Assembly: GCA_027307115.1 (NCBI GenBank)
Contig: DAHUXN010000007.1
Location: 16,482-80,481, forward strand
Source: Acidobacteriota bacterium
GTDB lineage: Bacteria; Acidobacteriota; Terriglobia; Acidiferrales; UBA7541
Direction: 5' to 3'
Length of the DNA stretch: 64,000 bases
The translations under genes were made by a program, and so were the position numbers. The notes beneath the pieces are model-generated. The model ran no database searches and was not told the origin of the DNA. It saw only the letters and a program-made list of their open reading frames with translations. This document shows positions 17,569 through 26,727 of the stretch, piece by piece; the stretch's first letter is position 1; every line of letters begins with the position of its first letter.

Positions 17569-17613
17569 GTGGGTGGGCTAGCGCTCTTTGAACCGGGCGC
17601 TTGGCTCTCCCAC
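17569..17613 (+). terminator. candidate terminator after the M13 peptidase gene
   Basis: An imperfect hairpin between the GTGGG at 17569 and CCCAC at 17609, with an inner AGCGC/GCGCT stem. A T5 run follows at 17622, a few bases from the stem. It lies just before the end of the convergent DUF2127 gene and could stop transcripts of both. Confidence 0.4.
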
Positions 17614-17616
17614 CTT

Positions 17617-18099
17617 CTACGTTTTTAGCGACCGCTGCTTTTCGTACTCCGCCCACGTCAGCCAAATCACCACGGCATCGAACAACGTCAGTAGCACCAG
17701 AAACCACGATGGCGCGAACGTCATGCGGTAAAGCTGATAGAGAATAAAGGAGATCAGCAGCAGAATCATCGCCGGATACGCCCACATTCGATTCAGCCAC
17801 AGCGCAACCACTAAAATCACCTTCGCCAGCCCATGCGAGACCAGATAAAAGAATATGAAGTAGCGCGCGTGACCCACAATCCCTTGCGAGGCGTGCAGCA
17901 AATGCGTCGCGATGAAGGCATTCGGATCTCGAGCCAGCGAATGCCGTGTAATGACGTCCACGAACGAATTCACTCGCGCTTGATCCACCACCAAAACCAA
18001 TATCCCGCCAATAATCTCCAGCAATCCGTCGATTCCCTTCAGCGTGATGCTGGTCTGAAAGCTTCGGTCGAGAAGTGTTCTTCCCTTTAAGATTTGCAT
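17617..18099 (-). CDS. DUF2127 family membrane protein
   Basis: A 160-residue integral membrane protein. The sequence SITLKGIDGLLEIIGGILVLVV, then GLAKVILVVALWLNRMWAYP and a C-terminal hydrophobic helix ending in TWAEYEKQRS match the DUF2127 family pattern. Three or four transmembrane helices are seen. Function is not established. No good ribosome-binding site precedes the ATG at 18099. It is divergent from the glycosyltransferase gene with 209 bases between them. Confidence 0.75.
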   Translation of the reverse strand: MQILKGRTLLDRSFQTSITLKGIDGLLEIIGGILVLVVDQARVNSFVDVITRHSLARDPNAFIATHLLHASQGIVGHARYFIFFYLVSHGLAKVILVVALWLNRMWAYPAMILLLISFILYQLYRMTFAPSWFLVLLTLFDAVVIWLTWAEYEKQRSLKT

Positions 18100-18308
18100 G
18101 GAGAGGATTCGAGACTAACACACCAGCCCAATCCAGAGCAGCTTCCCCATGGTTGCCTGTATCCAATCCGAGGCTGGTGCAACCGCATCCCTCGCCGCCG
18201 AATCGAATAGTGGTGCCGAACCAGAGTCCCTTGCAGTCTCTCCAGCGATGGCCTAAAATTTCGGCTCGCCTTCTTCACCAAAAACATGTCCTGGCGAAAC
18301 AATCGACA

Positions 18309-19742
18309 ATGGAAAGCGGATCGCCCACAAATTTTGCTGTCGAGAATGATGTCGGTGGCAACCCGATACTTGCGGGTACGCTCGATTCGCTGACCCTCGA
18401 AAAAGCCCAGACCTTTTCGCACGAAATCGCGCAAGAGGAGGCGCGAGATCGCTGGGATTGGCTTCTGAGCGGCGTCATCCTTGTCGGTTTTGCTTTGCTG
18501 GTCTATGAGGTCTACCATTACGCCGCGTTTGACCCGCTCGTCGCCGCTGCTGAGGAACACCGTTGGATGCGCTTCATCGTGCGCCCCACCATGCTTTGGA
18601 CAATCATGGGCACCGTTCTCCTCGGCTTTCGCACAATTTTTTGGCTGCGCTACCGTCCGTTCCCTCCGGCTTCATTTGAAGATGCGCCACCGATCACTGT
18701 AATCATTCCCGCCTACAACGAAGGCCCCATGGTCATGAAGTCCATCGCCTCCGTTGCGCTTGCTCTCTACCCAAAAGAGCGCCTGGAAATCCTGGTGATT
18801 GACGACGGCAGCACCGACGACACGTGGCGTTACATCAAACAGTCGGCGGCACAGTTCCCCGGAAGAATCACTCCCATCCGCTTCCCGAAGAATCGCGGCA
18901 AGAGGGACGCTCTCGCCGAAGGATTCGCCAAGGCCCGCGGCGAGATCGTTGTGACCATTGATTCCGACAGCGCCATTGATCCTCGCGCGCTTCTCGCCGT
19001 CGCGGGCCCGTTTCGCGATCCTGAAATCGGAGCCGTCGCCGGAAAAGTCGCCGTGTATAACCGGCGCCGCGGAATTATCCCGCGCATGCTCCATGTCCGT
19101 TTCATCCTTTCATTCGACCTTCTGCGTGCCGTTGAATCGTCCTATCGCACCGTGTATTGCTGTCCCGGCGCGCTCACCGCTTACCGCACTTCCGTGGTTC
19201 GCAGCGTCCTTGAACGCTGGTCGACGCAAACTTTTTGGGGTGTCCCGTGCACCTATGGCGAAGATCGCGCGCTCACCAACTTCATCCTCGAAGCGGGCTT
19301 CCACACCGTTTACCAGCGCACTGCGATAGTCCACACGGTTGCCCCGGAAACCTACGGGAAGCTCTGCAAAATGTTCCTGCGATGGGATCGCAGCTACATT
19401 CGCGAGGAGATTCGCTTCCAATCAATCGTGTGGAAACGTCCGCTCATCCCGCGCTGCATCGCGCTATGTGAGCGCTTGATTACGAATCTGCGCTATCCGG
19501 TGAATTACGCGATTCTGTTTCTTCTCATCTACCTCGCGTTTGGAAAACCGTTCATGATTCTCCGCTTGCTCACGGCCATCGGCATTATGTCTTTTTTCAA
19601 TATGCTTTATTTCCTGCGCAGCGAACGTTCCATGGATTTTCTCTACGGCATTCTTTACGCCTATTTCGGTTTCTTCACCCTCTTCTGGATTTTTCCTTAC
19701 GCCTTCTTCACCATTCGCGCCCGTTCCTGGCTCACCCGCTGA
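18309..19742 (+). CDS. processive GT2 glycosyltransferase (hyaluronan/chitin-synthase type)
   Basis: A 477-residue membrane glycosyltransferase. Two N-terminal transmembrane helices precede a GT2 domain: ITVIIPAYNEGP, VIDDGSTDDTW (Asp165/166), TIDSDSAID (DxD at 218-220), GEDRALT (Glu318/Asp319), and a LRWDRSYIRE segment (Arg358, Trp359) equivalent to the QxxRW motif of processive synthases, though lacking the Gln. Three C-terminal helices follow. This layout fits hyaluronan synthase, NodC or chitin-like synthases, so it probably makes and exports a beta-linked polymer of amino sugars or glucose. The start ATG at 18309 has only a weak RBS. No partner exopolysaccharide genes are nearby. Confidence 0.88.
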   Translation: MESGSPTNFAVENDVGGNPILAGTLDSLTLEKAQTFSHEIAQEEARDRWDWLLSGVILVGFALLVYEVYHYAAFDPLVAAAEEHRWMRFIVRPTMLWTIMGTVLLGFRTIFWLRYRPFPPASFEDAPPITVIIPAYNEGPMVMKSIASVALALYPKERLEILVIDDGSTDDTWRYIKQSAAQFPGRITPIRFPKNRGKRDALAEGFAKARGEIVVTIDSDSAIDPRALLAVAGPFRDPEIGAVAGKVAVYNRRRGIIPRMLHVRFILSFDLLRAVESSYRTVYCCPGALTAYRTSVVRSVLERWSTQTFWGVPCTYGEDRALTNFILEAGFHTVYQRTAIVHTVAPETYGKLCKMFLRWDRSYIREEIRFQSIVWKRPLIPRCIALCERLITNLRYPVNYAILFLLIYLAFGKPFMILRLLTAIGIMSFFNMLYFLRSERSMDFLYGILYAYFGFFTLFWIFPYAFFTIRARSWLTR

Positions 19743-19778
19743 CCGCGCAGCCACTCGATCAACTCCAATTTCTGATAT

Positions 19779-19859
19779 TTCTAATCGGTACAACAAATTA
19801 TTAGAATTCACCGTAACTTACACAAAACAAACAGGCGCGCTCTATTCTAATCGGTACAA
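19779..19859. repeat. two 15-bp direct repeats in the gap between the GT2 and MscS genes
   Basis: TTCTAATCGGTACAA occurs at 19779-19793 and again at 19845-19859, 66 bases apart start to start, in AT-richer DNA than its surroundings. Both lie between two convergent genes, so they are not in an obvious promoter. Confidence 0.6.
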
Positions 19860-20007
19860 GAAAGGCTCGCGTCGCACCACACAATATGCTGTTCCTAGTC
19901 GCGAAATTTCGGACGCACGTTCGAATTGCGCCGTGAATGTCGCGAGCGCTCACCGCGTGTCGGCGGACACGCGCCTTCGCCAAAAAAATTTCTCCAGCGG
20001 AGAAAAC

Positions 20008-21867
20008 TCACTTCGTTTCGGGGACTGGCTGCGAAGAGAACTTCTCGGCGGCTTCTGGGATTTTCTTGCTGTGCAGAAGTTCAAGCACGGAGCGATAGAG
20101 GCGCGCGCTCAATTCGTGGCGCTCGTTGGCTCGCGTGATGTAGCGGATCGCCACGCTGACCCCCCCGTTCTTCGGCCGCAGATTCATCGCGGGCTCCGCC
20201 TTGAATGCGGTGGAACCGTGCGACAGCGTCACGCGTTCCCATTCCTTTTCGGCCACACGCGCGTTCGCGTCCGTTTCCTTGGCGACAATTGTTTTGATTT
20301 CGTCGGCGATCGGATACGGGTTTTGGTCCCAAGGAATCTCCACTTGCAACTCGTCCCACATCCACTGGCCCGACGTGGAAAAATTGAAATAGTGGCCTTC
20401 GATTGCGAAACTGTTCACGAACGTTACTTTGCGCCCGGTCGGATGGCCCGCGTCCGACCAGTCGCCCGTTTCGAGCAGCACCGTCCGCAACAAACCAACT
20501 TCGAGGACTTCGCCTCCCACGCCGTTGATCTCCACCCAATCCCCGGGACGAATTCCATTGCTGCCCATCAGAACGAACCACCCGAAAAAGCCCACGATAA
20601 AATCCTTCAACGCCACGGTCAAGCCCGCGCCCGCCAGAGCCAAAGCTGTTGCGAACTGGCTGGGCACTCCGAAAATCACAAGCAGCACCACAATTATCCC
20701 AATCACGCGCGTCGAAACCATGACCACGGAGCGCAAAGTCAGAAAACGCTTGCGGTCGGGAACATGCTTCAAAAAAAATCCGCTGACCAGCAGATCAGAG
20801 AGAGAAACGACAACCGCGATCACCAAAATCCAGAAAACCGATTCGAGCAATTCGCGGAGGAACATGCGTTCGCGGCTGAAAACGAGGGCGCTCCATTTGC
20901 CGTAAATTCTGGCGAGCGTTTGCTCGTCTTCGATCCGCAGGTCCAATCCCGCCAGTATCCTTTGATCGTCGCTCAGTTTGTGAACCCGCGCCAGCTGAGC
21001 GGCAGCCGCGCCAGCGGCTGCAAATGTTGGCGGCGCCGCAGTCGCTGAGGAATTCCCCGGTTGTGCCGCCGGGCCGGGCGTTTGCTGCATTTGGATTTGT
21101 TTTTCGAGCGCGTCGTGCGATTGCGCGAATGCGCTGGCGCGTTTCAGCGCTTCCTGGCGGCCAGACTCGATTTGCGGCCGCTTCGCGTTCAGCGATTTCC
21201 ACGCGCGAAATTCCGCGAGCATATTGCGCGCGGTGGTTTGTTCAACCGACGCCGCATAGCTGTTGATCGCAAACGGCATGATTCCCTTGTCGAGATTTCC
21301 TACGGATTGTTCGTACTGCTGCAGCGCCTGCTGAATCTTGTTTCGCGGGTCTCCGCCAGCGCGAATGAAATCCTGATGCGCGTCTCCCAATTCGTCTTCG
21401 TCGAGGGATTCTTGCGCCTGCTCCAGCGTCAACTCCTGTTGCAGCGCGTCCCTTCTGCCCGCCGGGGCTTTTGCAACCAGCGCCGTGAGCCGTGTGAGGT
21501 TCGCTTTCTCCGCATCCACCCGGGCCTGGCGCCGCTCGATGCGCGCTTCCAGCGCTTTTGCCTCGGGGCTCAGAACCGGGGTATGGCCACTGGCTTCGTG
21601 CAGCGCGGCATTGAATGCCATGTCCACTTCATGGTCGGCGAGCTGCAGTGCCGCTCCCGCATATTGCTGTTCATCGGAAGTCACCGCTAGCTTGGCCAAT
21701 TGTTGTGCGGTTTGAATGGGGCTCTCATCGACCGGCGTTCCCGCGGACGATTGTTTTGCGGCCAGTTTCGAAACGCCGTTCTTCCAGGAATTGGTCAGCA
21801 CTAAGCCGATGGCGGCCAGAACCAGCAGCACCAATAAACCGGAGAGAACTAGACGTTGAATCTTCAT
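20008..21867 (-). CDS. MscS-family mechanosensitive channel with long N-terminal extension
   Basis: A 619-residue protein. After an N-terminal signal or membrane helix, residues about 35-330 form a charged alpha-helical periplasmic region (QAQESLDEDELGDAHQDF, LEKQIQMQQ). The MscS domain follows: transmembrane segments LESVFWILVIAVVVSLSDLLVSGFF, STRVIGIIVVLLVIFGV, then the pore helix ALALAGAGLTVALKDFIVGFFGWFVL. The beta-domain has GIRPGDWVEINGVGGEVLEVGLLRT. It should open on membrane tension to release solutes. The large N-terminal domain resembles MscK-type members in arrangement. Confidence 0.9.
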   Translation of the reverse strand: MKIQRLVLSGLLVLLVLAAIGLVLTNSWKNGVSKLAAKQSSAGTPVDESPIQTAQQLAKLAVTSDEQQYAGAALQLADHEVDMAFNAALHEASGHTPVLSPEAKALEARIERRQARVDAEKANLTRLTALVAKAPAGRRDALQQELTLEQAQESLDEDELGDAHQDFIRAGGDPRNKIQQALQQYEQSVGNLDKGIMPFAINSYAASVEQTTARNMLAEFRAWKSLNAKRPQIESGRQEALKRASAFAQSHDALEKQIQMQQTPGPAAQPGNSSATAAPPTFAAAGAAAAQLARVHKLSDDQRILAGLDLRIEDEQTLARIYGKWSALVFSRERMFLRELLESVFWILVIAVVVSLSDLLVSGFFLKHVPDRKRFLTLRSVVMVSTRVIGIIVVLLVIFGVPSQFATALALAGAGLTVALKDFIVGFFGWFVLMGSNGIRPGDWVEINGVGGEVLEVGLLRTVLLETGDWSDAGHPTGRKVTFVNSFAIEGHYFNFSTSGQWMWDELQVEIPWDQNPYPIADEIKTIVAKETDANARVAEKEWERVTLSHGSTAFKAEPAMNLRPKNGGVSVAIRYITRANERHELSARLYRSVLELLHSKKIPEAAEKFSSQPVPETK

Positions 21868-21995
21868 GGAGTTTTAGATGCGCGCTACCTCATTCTAATA
21901 TGCCCGCGCAGGCGAGTCAGCGGAAAATCAAGTCTCCTCATCGCGGGTTCATTTGCCGGGTTTTGCCAGGCAAGATTTCAGCAACACACGGAGAA

Positions 21996-23024
21996 CTACT
22001 TGCGCTTTCTTGCGGCGACGCGACGCGAAATTCCTCGCGTCTTTGATGCCTTCGCGGAAAGGCACAGAGCCGCTGCGCCTGCGATTCCCGAATCCTCTCC
22101 GTAGCGCGCGCGAACCAGAGGAATCTCCTTGCAGCGCGAATTGATCGTCCACGCGGGAAGCTGCTCGCGAATGCTGCCAAACCATTCGGACATCAATTCT
22201 CCCATGCCGCCGCCAAAAATAATTACATCGGGCTCCAACATGTCCACGATGTTGCCCAGCCAAATCGCCAGCAAATCGGCGGTCTGCTGCAAAATCGACG
22301 CCGCAAGTTTGTCACCCGCGCGCCACGCGGCACTCACCATTTCCGCCGTCGCTAATTCCGGATTCCCGCCCGCGAGCGCCAAAAGTTTTTCGCCGCCAGC
22401 GCCGTCGCTCCCCATCCTTTCTCGCGCGCGCGTAGCCACCGCGGGGCCAGCCGCGAGCGCTTCAATGCATCCCAGTTTTCCGCATGCGCATTTCGGCCCG
22501 TGAAAATCAATCGATATGTGCCCGCCTTCCGCCGCTGCCCCCGTGCGCCCATGATAAATCTGTCCTCCAAGAATAACGCCCGTGCCGATTCCCGTTCCCA
22601 GCGTTGCATAAAACACGGACTCGTATCCGCGGCCCGCGCCCCAAATCACTTCGGCCAGCGCCGCAGCATTCGCGTCGTTGTCGACAAATGTCGGGAGACG
22701 ATGCAACCGCTGAACTTTTGCCGCAAGCGGGAAATTATGCCAGCAGGGAAGATTCGGCGGATTGATGATGATTCCCTTTCGCGGATCGAGAGGACCAGGA
22801 CTGCTGATGCCTATTGCTGCGACGGATGCGCGGCGTTTCGGCTCCCTTTCGAATGCCGCGGCAATGGCGCGCTCGACCGCATCCAATCCCTCCGCGCCGC
22901 TTCCGCGGCTCGACATGGGCACGCGCACTTTCGAAAAAATTTCTCCGCGCGCCGTTACCATTCCGGCGGCTACTTTTGTTCCGCCAATGTCGATCCCGAG
23001 ATAAATAGGTTCCTTCGCCGGCAT
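21996..23024 (-). CDS. ROK-family sugar kinase (glucokinase-like)
   Basis: A 342-residue ROK kinase that should phosphorylate glucose or a related hexose. The phosphate-binding motif GIDIGGTKVAAG starts near residue 10, FVDNDANAAALAE holds the catalytic Asp region, TLGTGIGTGVILGGQIYHG follows, and the zinc motif CACGKLGCIEALA is complete. No N-terminal helix-turn-helix is present, so it is an enzyme and not a NagC/Mlc repressor. The ATG at 23024 is preceded by GGAGG and AAGGA. Substrate range (glucose, mannose, GlcNAc) is not decided. Confidence 0.92.
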   Translation of the reverse strand: MPAKEPIYLGIDIGGTKVAAGMVTARGEIFSKVRVPMSSRGSGAEGLDAVERAIAAAFEREPKRRASVAAIGISSPGPLDPRKGIIINPPNLPCWHNFPLAAKVQRLHRLPTFVDNDANAAALAEVIWGAGRGYESVFYATLGTGIGTGVILGGQIYHGRTGAAAEGGHISIDFHGPKCACGKLGCIEALAAGPAVATRARERMGSDGAGGEKLLALAGGNPELATAEMVSAAWRAGDKLAASILQQTADLLAIWLGNIVDMLEPDVIIFGGGMGELMSEWFGSIREQLPAWTINSRCKEIPLVRARYGEDSGIAGAAALCLSAKASKTRGISRRVAARKRK

Positions 23025-23215
23025 GATTCCTTCGCGACCTCCCGCGATAACATATCATAGCGCGAGCGGCCGCGACTGCGAGCATGCTTTCCCCCATGCA
23101 CAGTTGATTTCTCGCAATTTCCTGGCCGGAAAACAATTCCACGGAACAACGAAGAGGCGGGAATACCCCACTAGCTTTCTCGAATGCAAAACCGGGTATC
23201 GATTCACATAAAAGT

Positions 23216-23255
23216 CTCACGTCAGCCCGGCGGGAACCACCGGGCCGGACGTGAG
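23216..23255 (-). terminator. strong hairpin terminator after the BNR/VPS10-like gene
   Basis: CTCACGTC at 23216 pairs with GACGTGAG at 23248, and CCCGG/CCGGG arms pair inside. Read on the minus strand it is followed by ACTTTTA, so it fits an intrinsic terminator 21 bases after the stop codon at 23277. Confidence 0.7.
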
Positions 23256-23276
23256 CTACAGAGTTCAGCCTGTATT

Positions 23277-26200
23277 TTACTTAACGGGCCTTACTTCAAT
23301 GGGACTTCCCCCGAAGACCCCGGGCGCTCCCGCTGATTGCGCGGCTTTGTCATATTCGGCGATGTCCGTGCGCAGCGCTTCGTTGTACTGCTTGATCGTC
23401 GCGTCCGCTTTTGTAAACAGCTCCGTCATTTGCTGGCGCAACAATTCATTTGGCACTTCGCCATAGGCTCCGCCAACTTCAAAAACCAAACGATTCAACT
23501 GGCCGTGGAAGTCGGTGAGCTCGTGGATATCGTCCTCGGAGACTTCGTGCTGGACATTCGGATTGTAGATCGCGTCCTTAATTGCGTTGAGTTTTTTGCT
23601 TAGCTCGCGACCGCGGGCGATAATCGGGCGATATTTAGCCTGCTCCTGTTGATCGTCGCTGCCTTGAACGGCTGAGCGGAACGCCTCCAGTTCTTTGTTA
23701 ATGCCGTCGATGCGGTTGATCACTTCGTTGATGGCGCTCATTTCGTTGCGAGCTCTCACTCCCGCTTCCGCTTCCGCGCGGAAGATGGCTGGGTCCACGT
23801 GAAGATTCGGATCGGGATCGACGGTGACATTCGTCGATTCGGTCTGGCCGTTTGCGGTAACTGACACTTTGTAAGTGCCGGGCGCGACGCGCGGCCCCCG
23901 ATTCGCATTGAAGAACTCGTTCGGCGTTGGCATTTTCTCGTACCTGAGCGGTTCGGGCCCTTCGTATTGCATGGTCCAAACGAAACGGTTGATGCCTGCT
24001 TCACCCGGGCCGTAATCGGTGGCTACCGTATTGCCGCGTTCGTCGGTGATAACGATTTTCACGGGACGGTGATGTTCCATGCGCTGCTCCGGCGTGGGTT
24101 TGATTTCCGTCTTCAAGTAATAATCAATCACCGCGCCAGTGGGTGCGTTAGGCGCCGTGTAACCACCGCCCTGCCCTTCATCGCTCCGCCACGTGTGGAA
24201 TATAGTTCCTGATTCAGGCGTAAAAACATGGAAGGCGCTCGACTGAACCTCCGGTGTGAACTCTTCGAGCGGGCGAATGTCGTCGAGCACAAAGATCCCG
24301 CGGCCGTGTGTGGCGACAGTCAGATCGTGCTTGCCTTTTACGAACTGCACGTCGAACACCGGCACGGTGGGGAAATTGGATTTGAGCGGCTGCCAGTGAT
24401 CGCCGCGATCGGATGAATAGAAGAGGCCAGTATCCGTTCCGGCGACAAGGAACCCGCGCTTGTTGGGATCTTCGCGCACGACGTGTGCCGGAGAATTATC
24501 CGGCAGACCGTCGGTGATTTTTTGCCACGTTGCGCCGTAATCCGAAGTTCGATAGACATAAACACCGCGATTATCGAGTTCGTGCGCGTCATAGGTGACG
24601 TACGCCGTACCCGCGTTAAACGGCGACACACCTACTTGGTACACGCGCGCCCATTCCGGCGCTCCGGAAATATTGGGAGCGACGTTTTTCCATGATTTGC
24701 CGCCGTCGCGCGTCACCTGCACCAAGCCGTCGTCCGTGCCAACCCAGATTACTTTCGGGTCCGTGGGTGCCAGCGTGATGGTGAGAATCGTGTCGTAGGT
24801 TTCGGCGCCGCTGATGTCGTGCTGCACCGGCGCGCCGGCGATTTCCTGTTTGCTCTTATCGTTGCGCGTCAGATCGCCGCTGATGGGCGCCCACGTCTTG
24901 CCGCCATCCGTGGATTTAAAGACAACGTTGCCGCCGAGATAGACTTCGTTTGCATCGGTCGGTGAAACAGCAATTGGCGAAGTCCAGTTGAAGCGGTATT
25001 TCAAATCCGCGGGCTTCACTTGCTCGACGCCTGGCAAATAGGGCTTGATTGACTGGCTCAAATGCGTCTTGAGGTCAAGGCGTTCGATCGAGCCGTCCTG
25101 CGAGTCGGTGTAAATAATGTCGGGATCGCTGGGAGCGATCACGGCGTATTCACCGTCGCCTCCGACGACCGTATACCATGCAGCATTGGAGACGCCTCTA
25201 CGGCTCAAATCGGAAGAAGGTCCGCACCACGAGCTGTTGTCCTGCAAACCACCGCAAACAGAGTACGGTTGCCGGCTGCTTGCCGAGACCATGTAAAACT
25301 GCTCGATGGGCATGCCGTCGAGGAAACGCCACGTCTTGGCGCTGTCCGTTGAAAGATACGCGCCGCCGTCAGTACCCATGATCATGCGGCCGGGATTTTT
25401 CGGATCGATCCACAGAGTGTGATGATCGGAATGGACGCCGCGATCGGCAACAAATGCCGTCTTGCCGCCATCGGTCGACTCCATCATGTTGAACGACATG
25501 AAGTAGACTTTATTCTCATCCTCCGGCGACACAACCAGCTTTGAAAAATAGAATGCGCGCACGTCGAGAGCATGGTTGTCGCTCACCGCGGTCCACGAAT
25601 CGCCCATGTTGGTTGATTGCCACAACATTCCGTGCTTGGCGGCGATCAGCGCGTAAATGTGATTCGGATTTGAAGGTGCAATCGCGACCGCGCTGCGTCC
25701 CAGCGGGCCTTCCGGCATTCCCTTCGTCAGCTTCTTCCATGTGTCGCCGCCGTCGGTCGAGCGGTAAATCGCGCTATCGGGTCCGCCGTCCGTCAGCGTC
25801 CACGGATACCGGCGAAATTGCCACATGCACGCGAAGAGAACGTCAGAGTTCCCGGGCGCCATTTCGAGGTCCGACACGCCCGTGGAATCGTTGACGTAAA
25901 GAACTTTCTTCCAAGTCCTGCCGCCATCGGTGGTCTTGAAAACGCCGCGATCGGCATTGGGTCCCCACGCGTGGCCGAGAGCGCCGACGAAAACTGTGTT
26001 CGGATCATTCGGGTCGACGAGAATGTCCGTGATCTGTTGCGTGCCTGCAAGGCCCATGAATTTCCACGAATTCCCGGCATCGGCGGAAAAATAAACGCCG
26101 TCGCCGTCGATAAGGTCGTTACGAATGTTGCCCTCGCCGGTGCCAACCCACACGTAGTTGGGATTTGACGGGGCAACGGCAATCGCGCCAATTGACGCGG

Positions 26201-26495
26201 TGCCTTCGTGCTCGAAAATCGCTTTCCACGTCAAACCGCCGTCGGCCGTTTTGAACACGCCGCCGCCACCCGCGCCCACGTAGTACACATTCGGTTCACC
26301 GGAAACTCCGGCGACGGCGGCAACGCGCCCTCCCGCCGCGGCGGGACCCAAGTCCCTGAATTTCAGATTGGCGAAAGCGTCGGGTGCTTTTTCATCGGTT
26401 GTTTTTTGTTCCTGCGCGCGCGCGTGCATCGCCGCGAAGGTCGAGAGAAGCAGCGCCGCGAGTCCGGCGCAAATAATGCGAGCCTTTGCCATCAT
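23277..26495 (-). CDS. large secreted BNR/sortilin (VPS10)-like beta-propeller protein
   Basis: A 1072-residue secreted protein with signal peptide MMAKARIICAGLAALLLSTFAAMHARAQ. Nearly ten Asp-box repeats of SxDxGxTW form are visible, for example FKTADGGLTWKAIF, YRSTDGGDTWKKL, FKSTDGGKTWAPI, VTRDGGKSWKNV and YRTSDYGATWQKI, so two stacked beta-propellers are expected over residues 40-750. The C-terminal part (about 760-1072) holds a beta domain and helices (NEVINRIDGINKELEAFRSA). Such proteins are often labelled glycosyl hydrolase in Acidobacteria, but no hydrolase active site is evident. AAAGGAG precedes the start. Confidence 0.88.
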   Translation of the reverse strand: MMAKARIICAGLAALLLSTFAAMHARAQEQKTTDEKAPDAFANLKFRDLGPAAAGGRVAAVAGVSGEPNVYYVGAGGGGVFKTADGGLTWKAIFEHEGTASIGAIAVAPSNPNYVWVGTGEGNIRNDLIDGDGVYFSADAGNSWKFMGLAGTQQITDILVDPNDPNTVFVGALGHAWGPNADRGVFKTTDGGRTWKKVLYVNDSTGVSDLEMAPGNSDVLFACMWQFRRYPWTLTDGGPDSAIYRSTDGGDTWKKLTKGMPEGPLGRSAVAIAPSNPNHIYALIAAKHGMLWQSTNMGDSWTAVSDNHALDVRAFYFSKLVVSPEDENKVYFMSFNMMESTDGGKTAFVADRGVHSDHHTLWIDPKNPGRMIMGTDGGAYLSTDSAKTWRFLDGMPIEQFYMVSASSRQPYSVCGGLQDNSSWCGPSSDLSRRGVSNAAWYTVVGGDGEYAVIAPSDPDIIYTDSQDGSIERLDLKTHLSQSIKPYLPGVEQVKPADLKYRFNWTSPIAVSPTDANEVYLGGNVVFKSTDGGKTWAPISGDLTRNDKSKQEIAGAPVQHDISGAETYDTILTITLAPTDPKVIWVGTDDGLVQVTRDGGKSWKNVAPNISGAPEWARVYQVGVSPFNAGTAYVTYDAHELDNRGVYVYRTSDYGATWQKITDGLPDNSPAHVVREDPNKRGFLVAGTDTGLFYSSDRGDHWQPLKSNFPTVPVFDVQFVKGKHDLTVATHGRGIFVLDDIRPLEEFTPEVQSSAFHVFTPESGTIFHTWRSDEGQGGGYTAPNAPTGAVIDYYLKTEIKPTPEQRMEHHRPVKIVITDERGNTVATDYGPGEAGINRFVWTMQYEGPEPLRYEKMPTPNEFFNANRGPRVAPGTYKVSVTANGQTESTNVTVDPDPNLHVDPAIFRAEAEAGVRARNEMSAINEVINRIDGINKELEAFRSAVQGSDDQQEQAKYRPIIARGRELSKKLNAIKDAIYNPNVQHEVSEDDIHELTDFHGQLNRLVFEVGGAYGEVPNELLRQQMTELFTKADATIKQYNEALRTDIAEYDKAAQSAGAPGVFGGSPIEVRPVK

Positions 26496-26607
26496 TTATC
26501 TCCTTTAACAAATAAAAATTGATTGTGGTTCAAAAGTGAACTGCTGCGGTCGATAAAAATCGCAAATGAAAATCATAGTCGAAATATACGCTCGATTCGC
26601 GAACGGA

Positions 26608-26637
26608 ATTATACGCAAAACGCAAACGACCGCGCAA
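26608..26637 (-). promoter_or_regulatory. candidate promoter of the BNR/VPS10-like gene
   Basis: On the minus strand a perfect TATAAT at 26613-26608 is preceded by an 18-base spacer and TTGCGC at 26637-26632. It lies about 115 bases upstream of the start at 26495. Several ATATACG-like words occur around it (26584, 26651). Confidence 0.4.
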
Positions 26638-26727
26638 AGTTCCGGTTGGCAATATACGGGACGTATCGCGAGGGCTGAGGGTTCCGATTTTTTTGAGAGA
26701 AAGGTAAAACACTCCAGGTCCCGTCAA

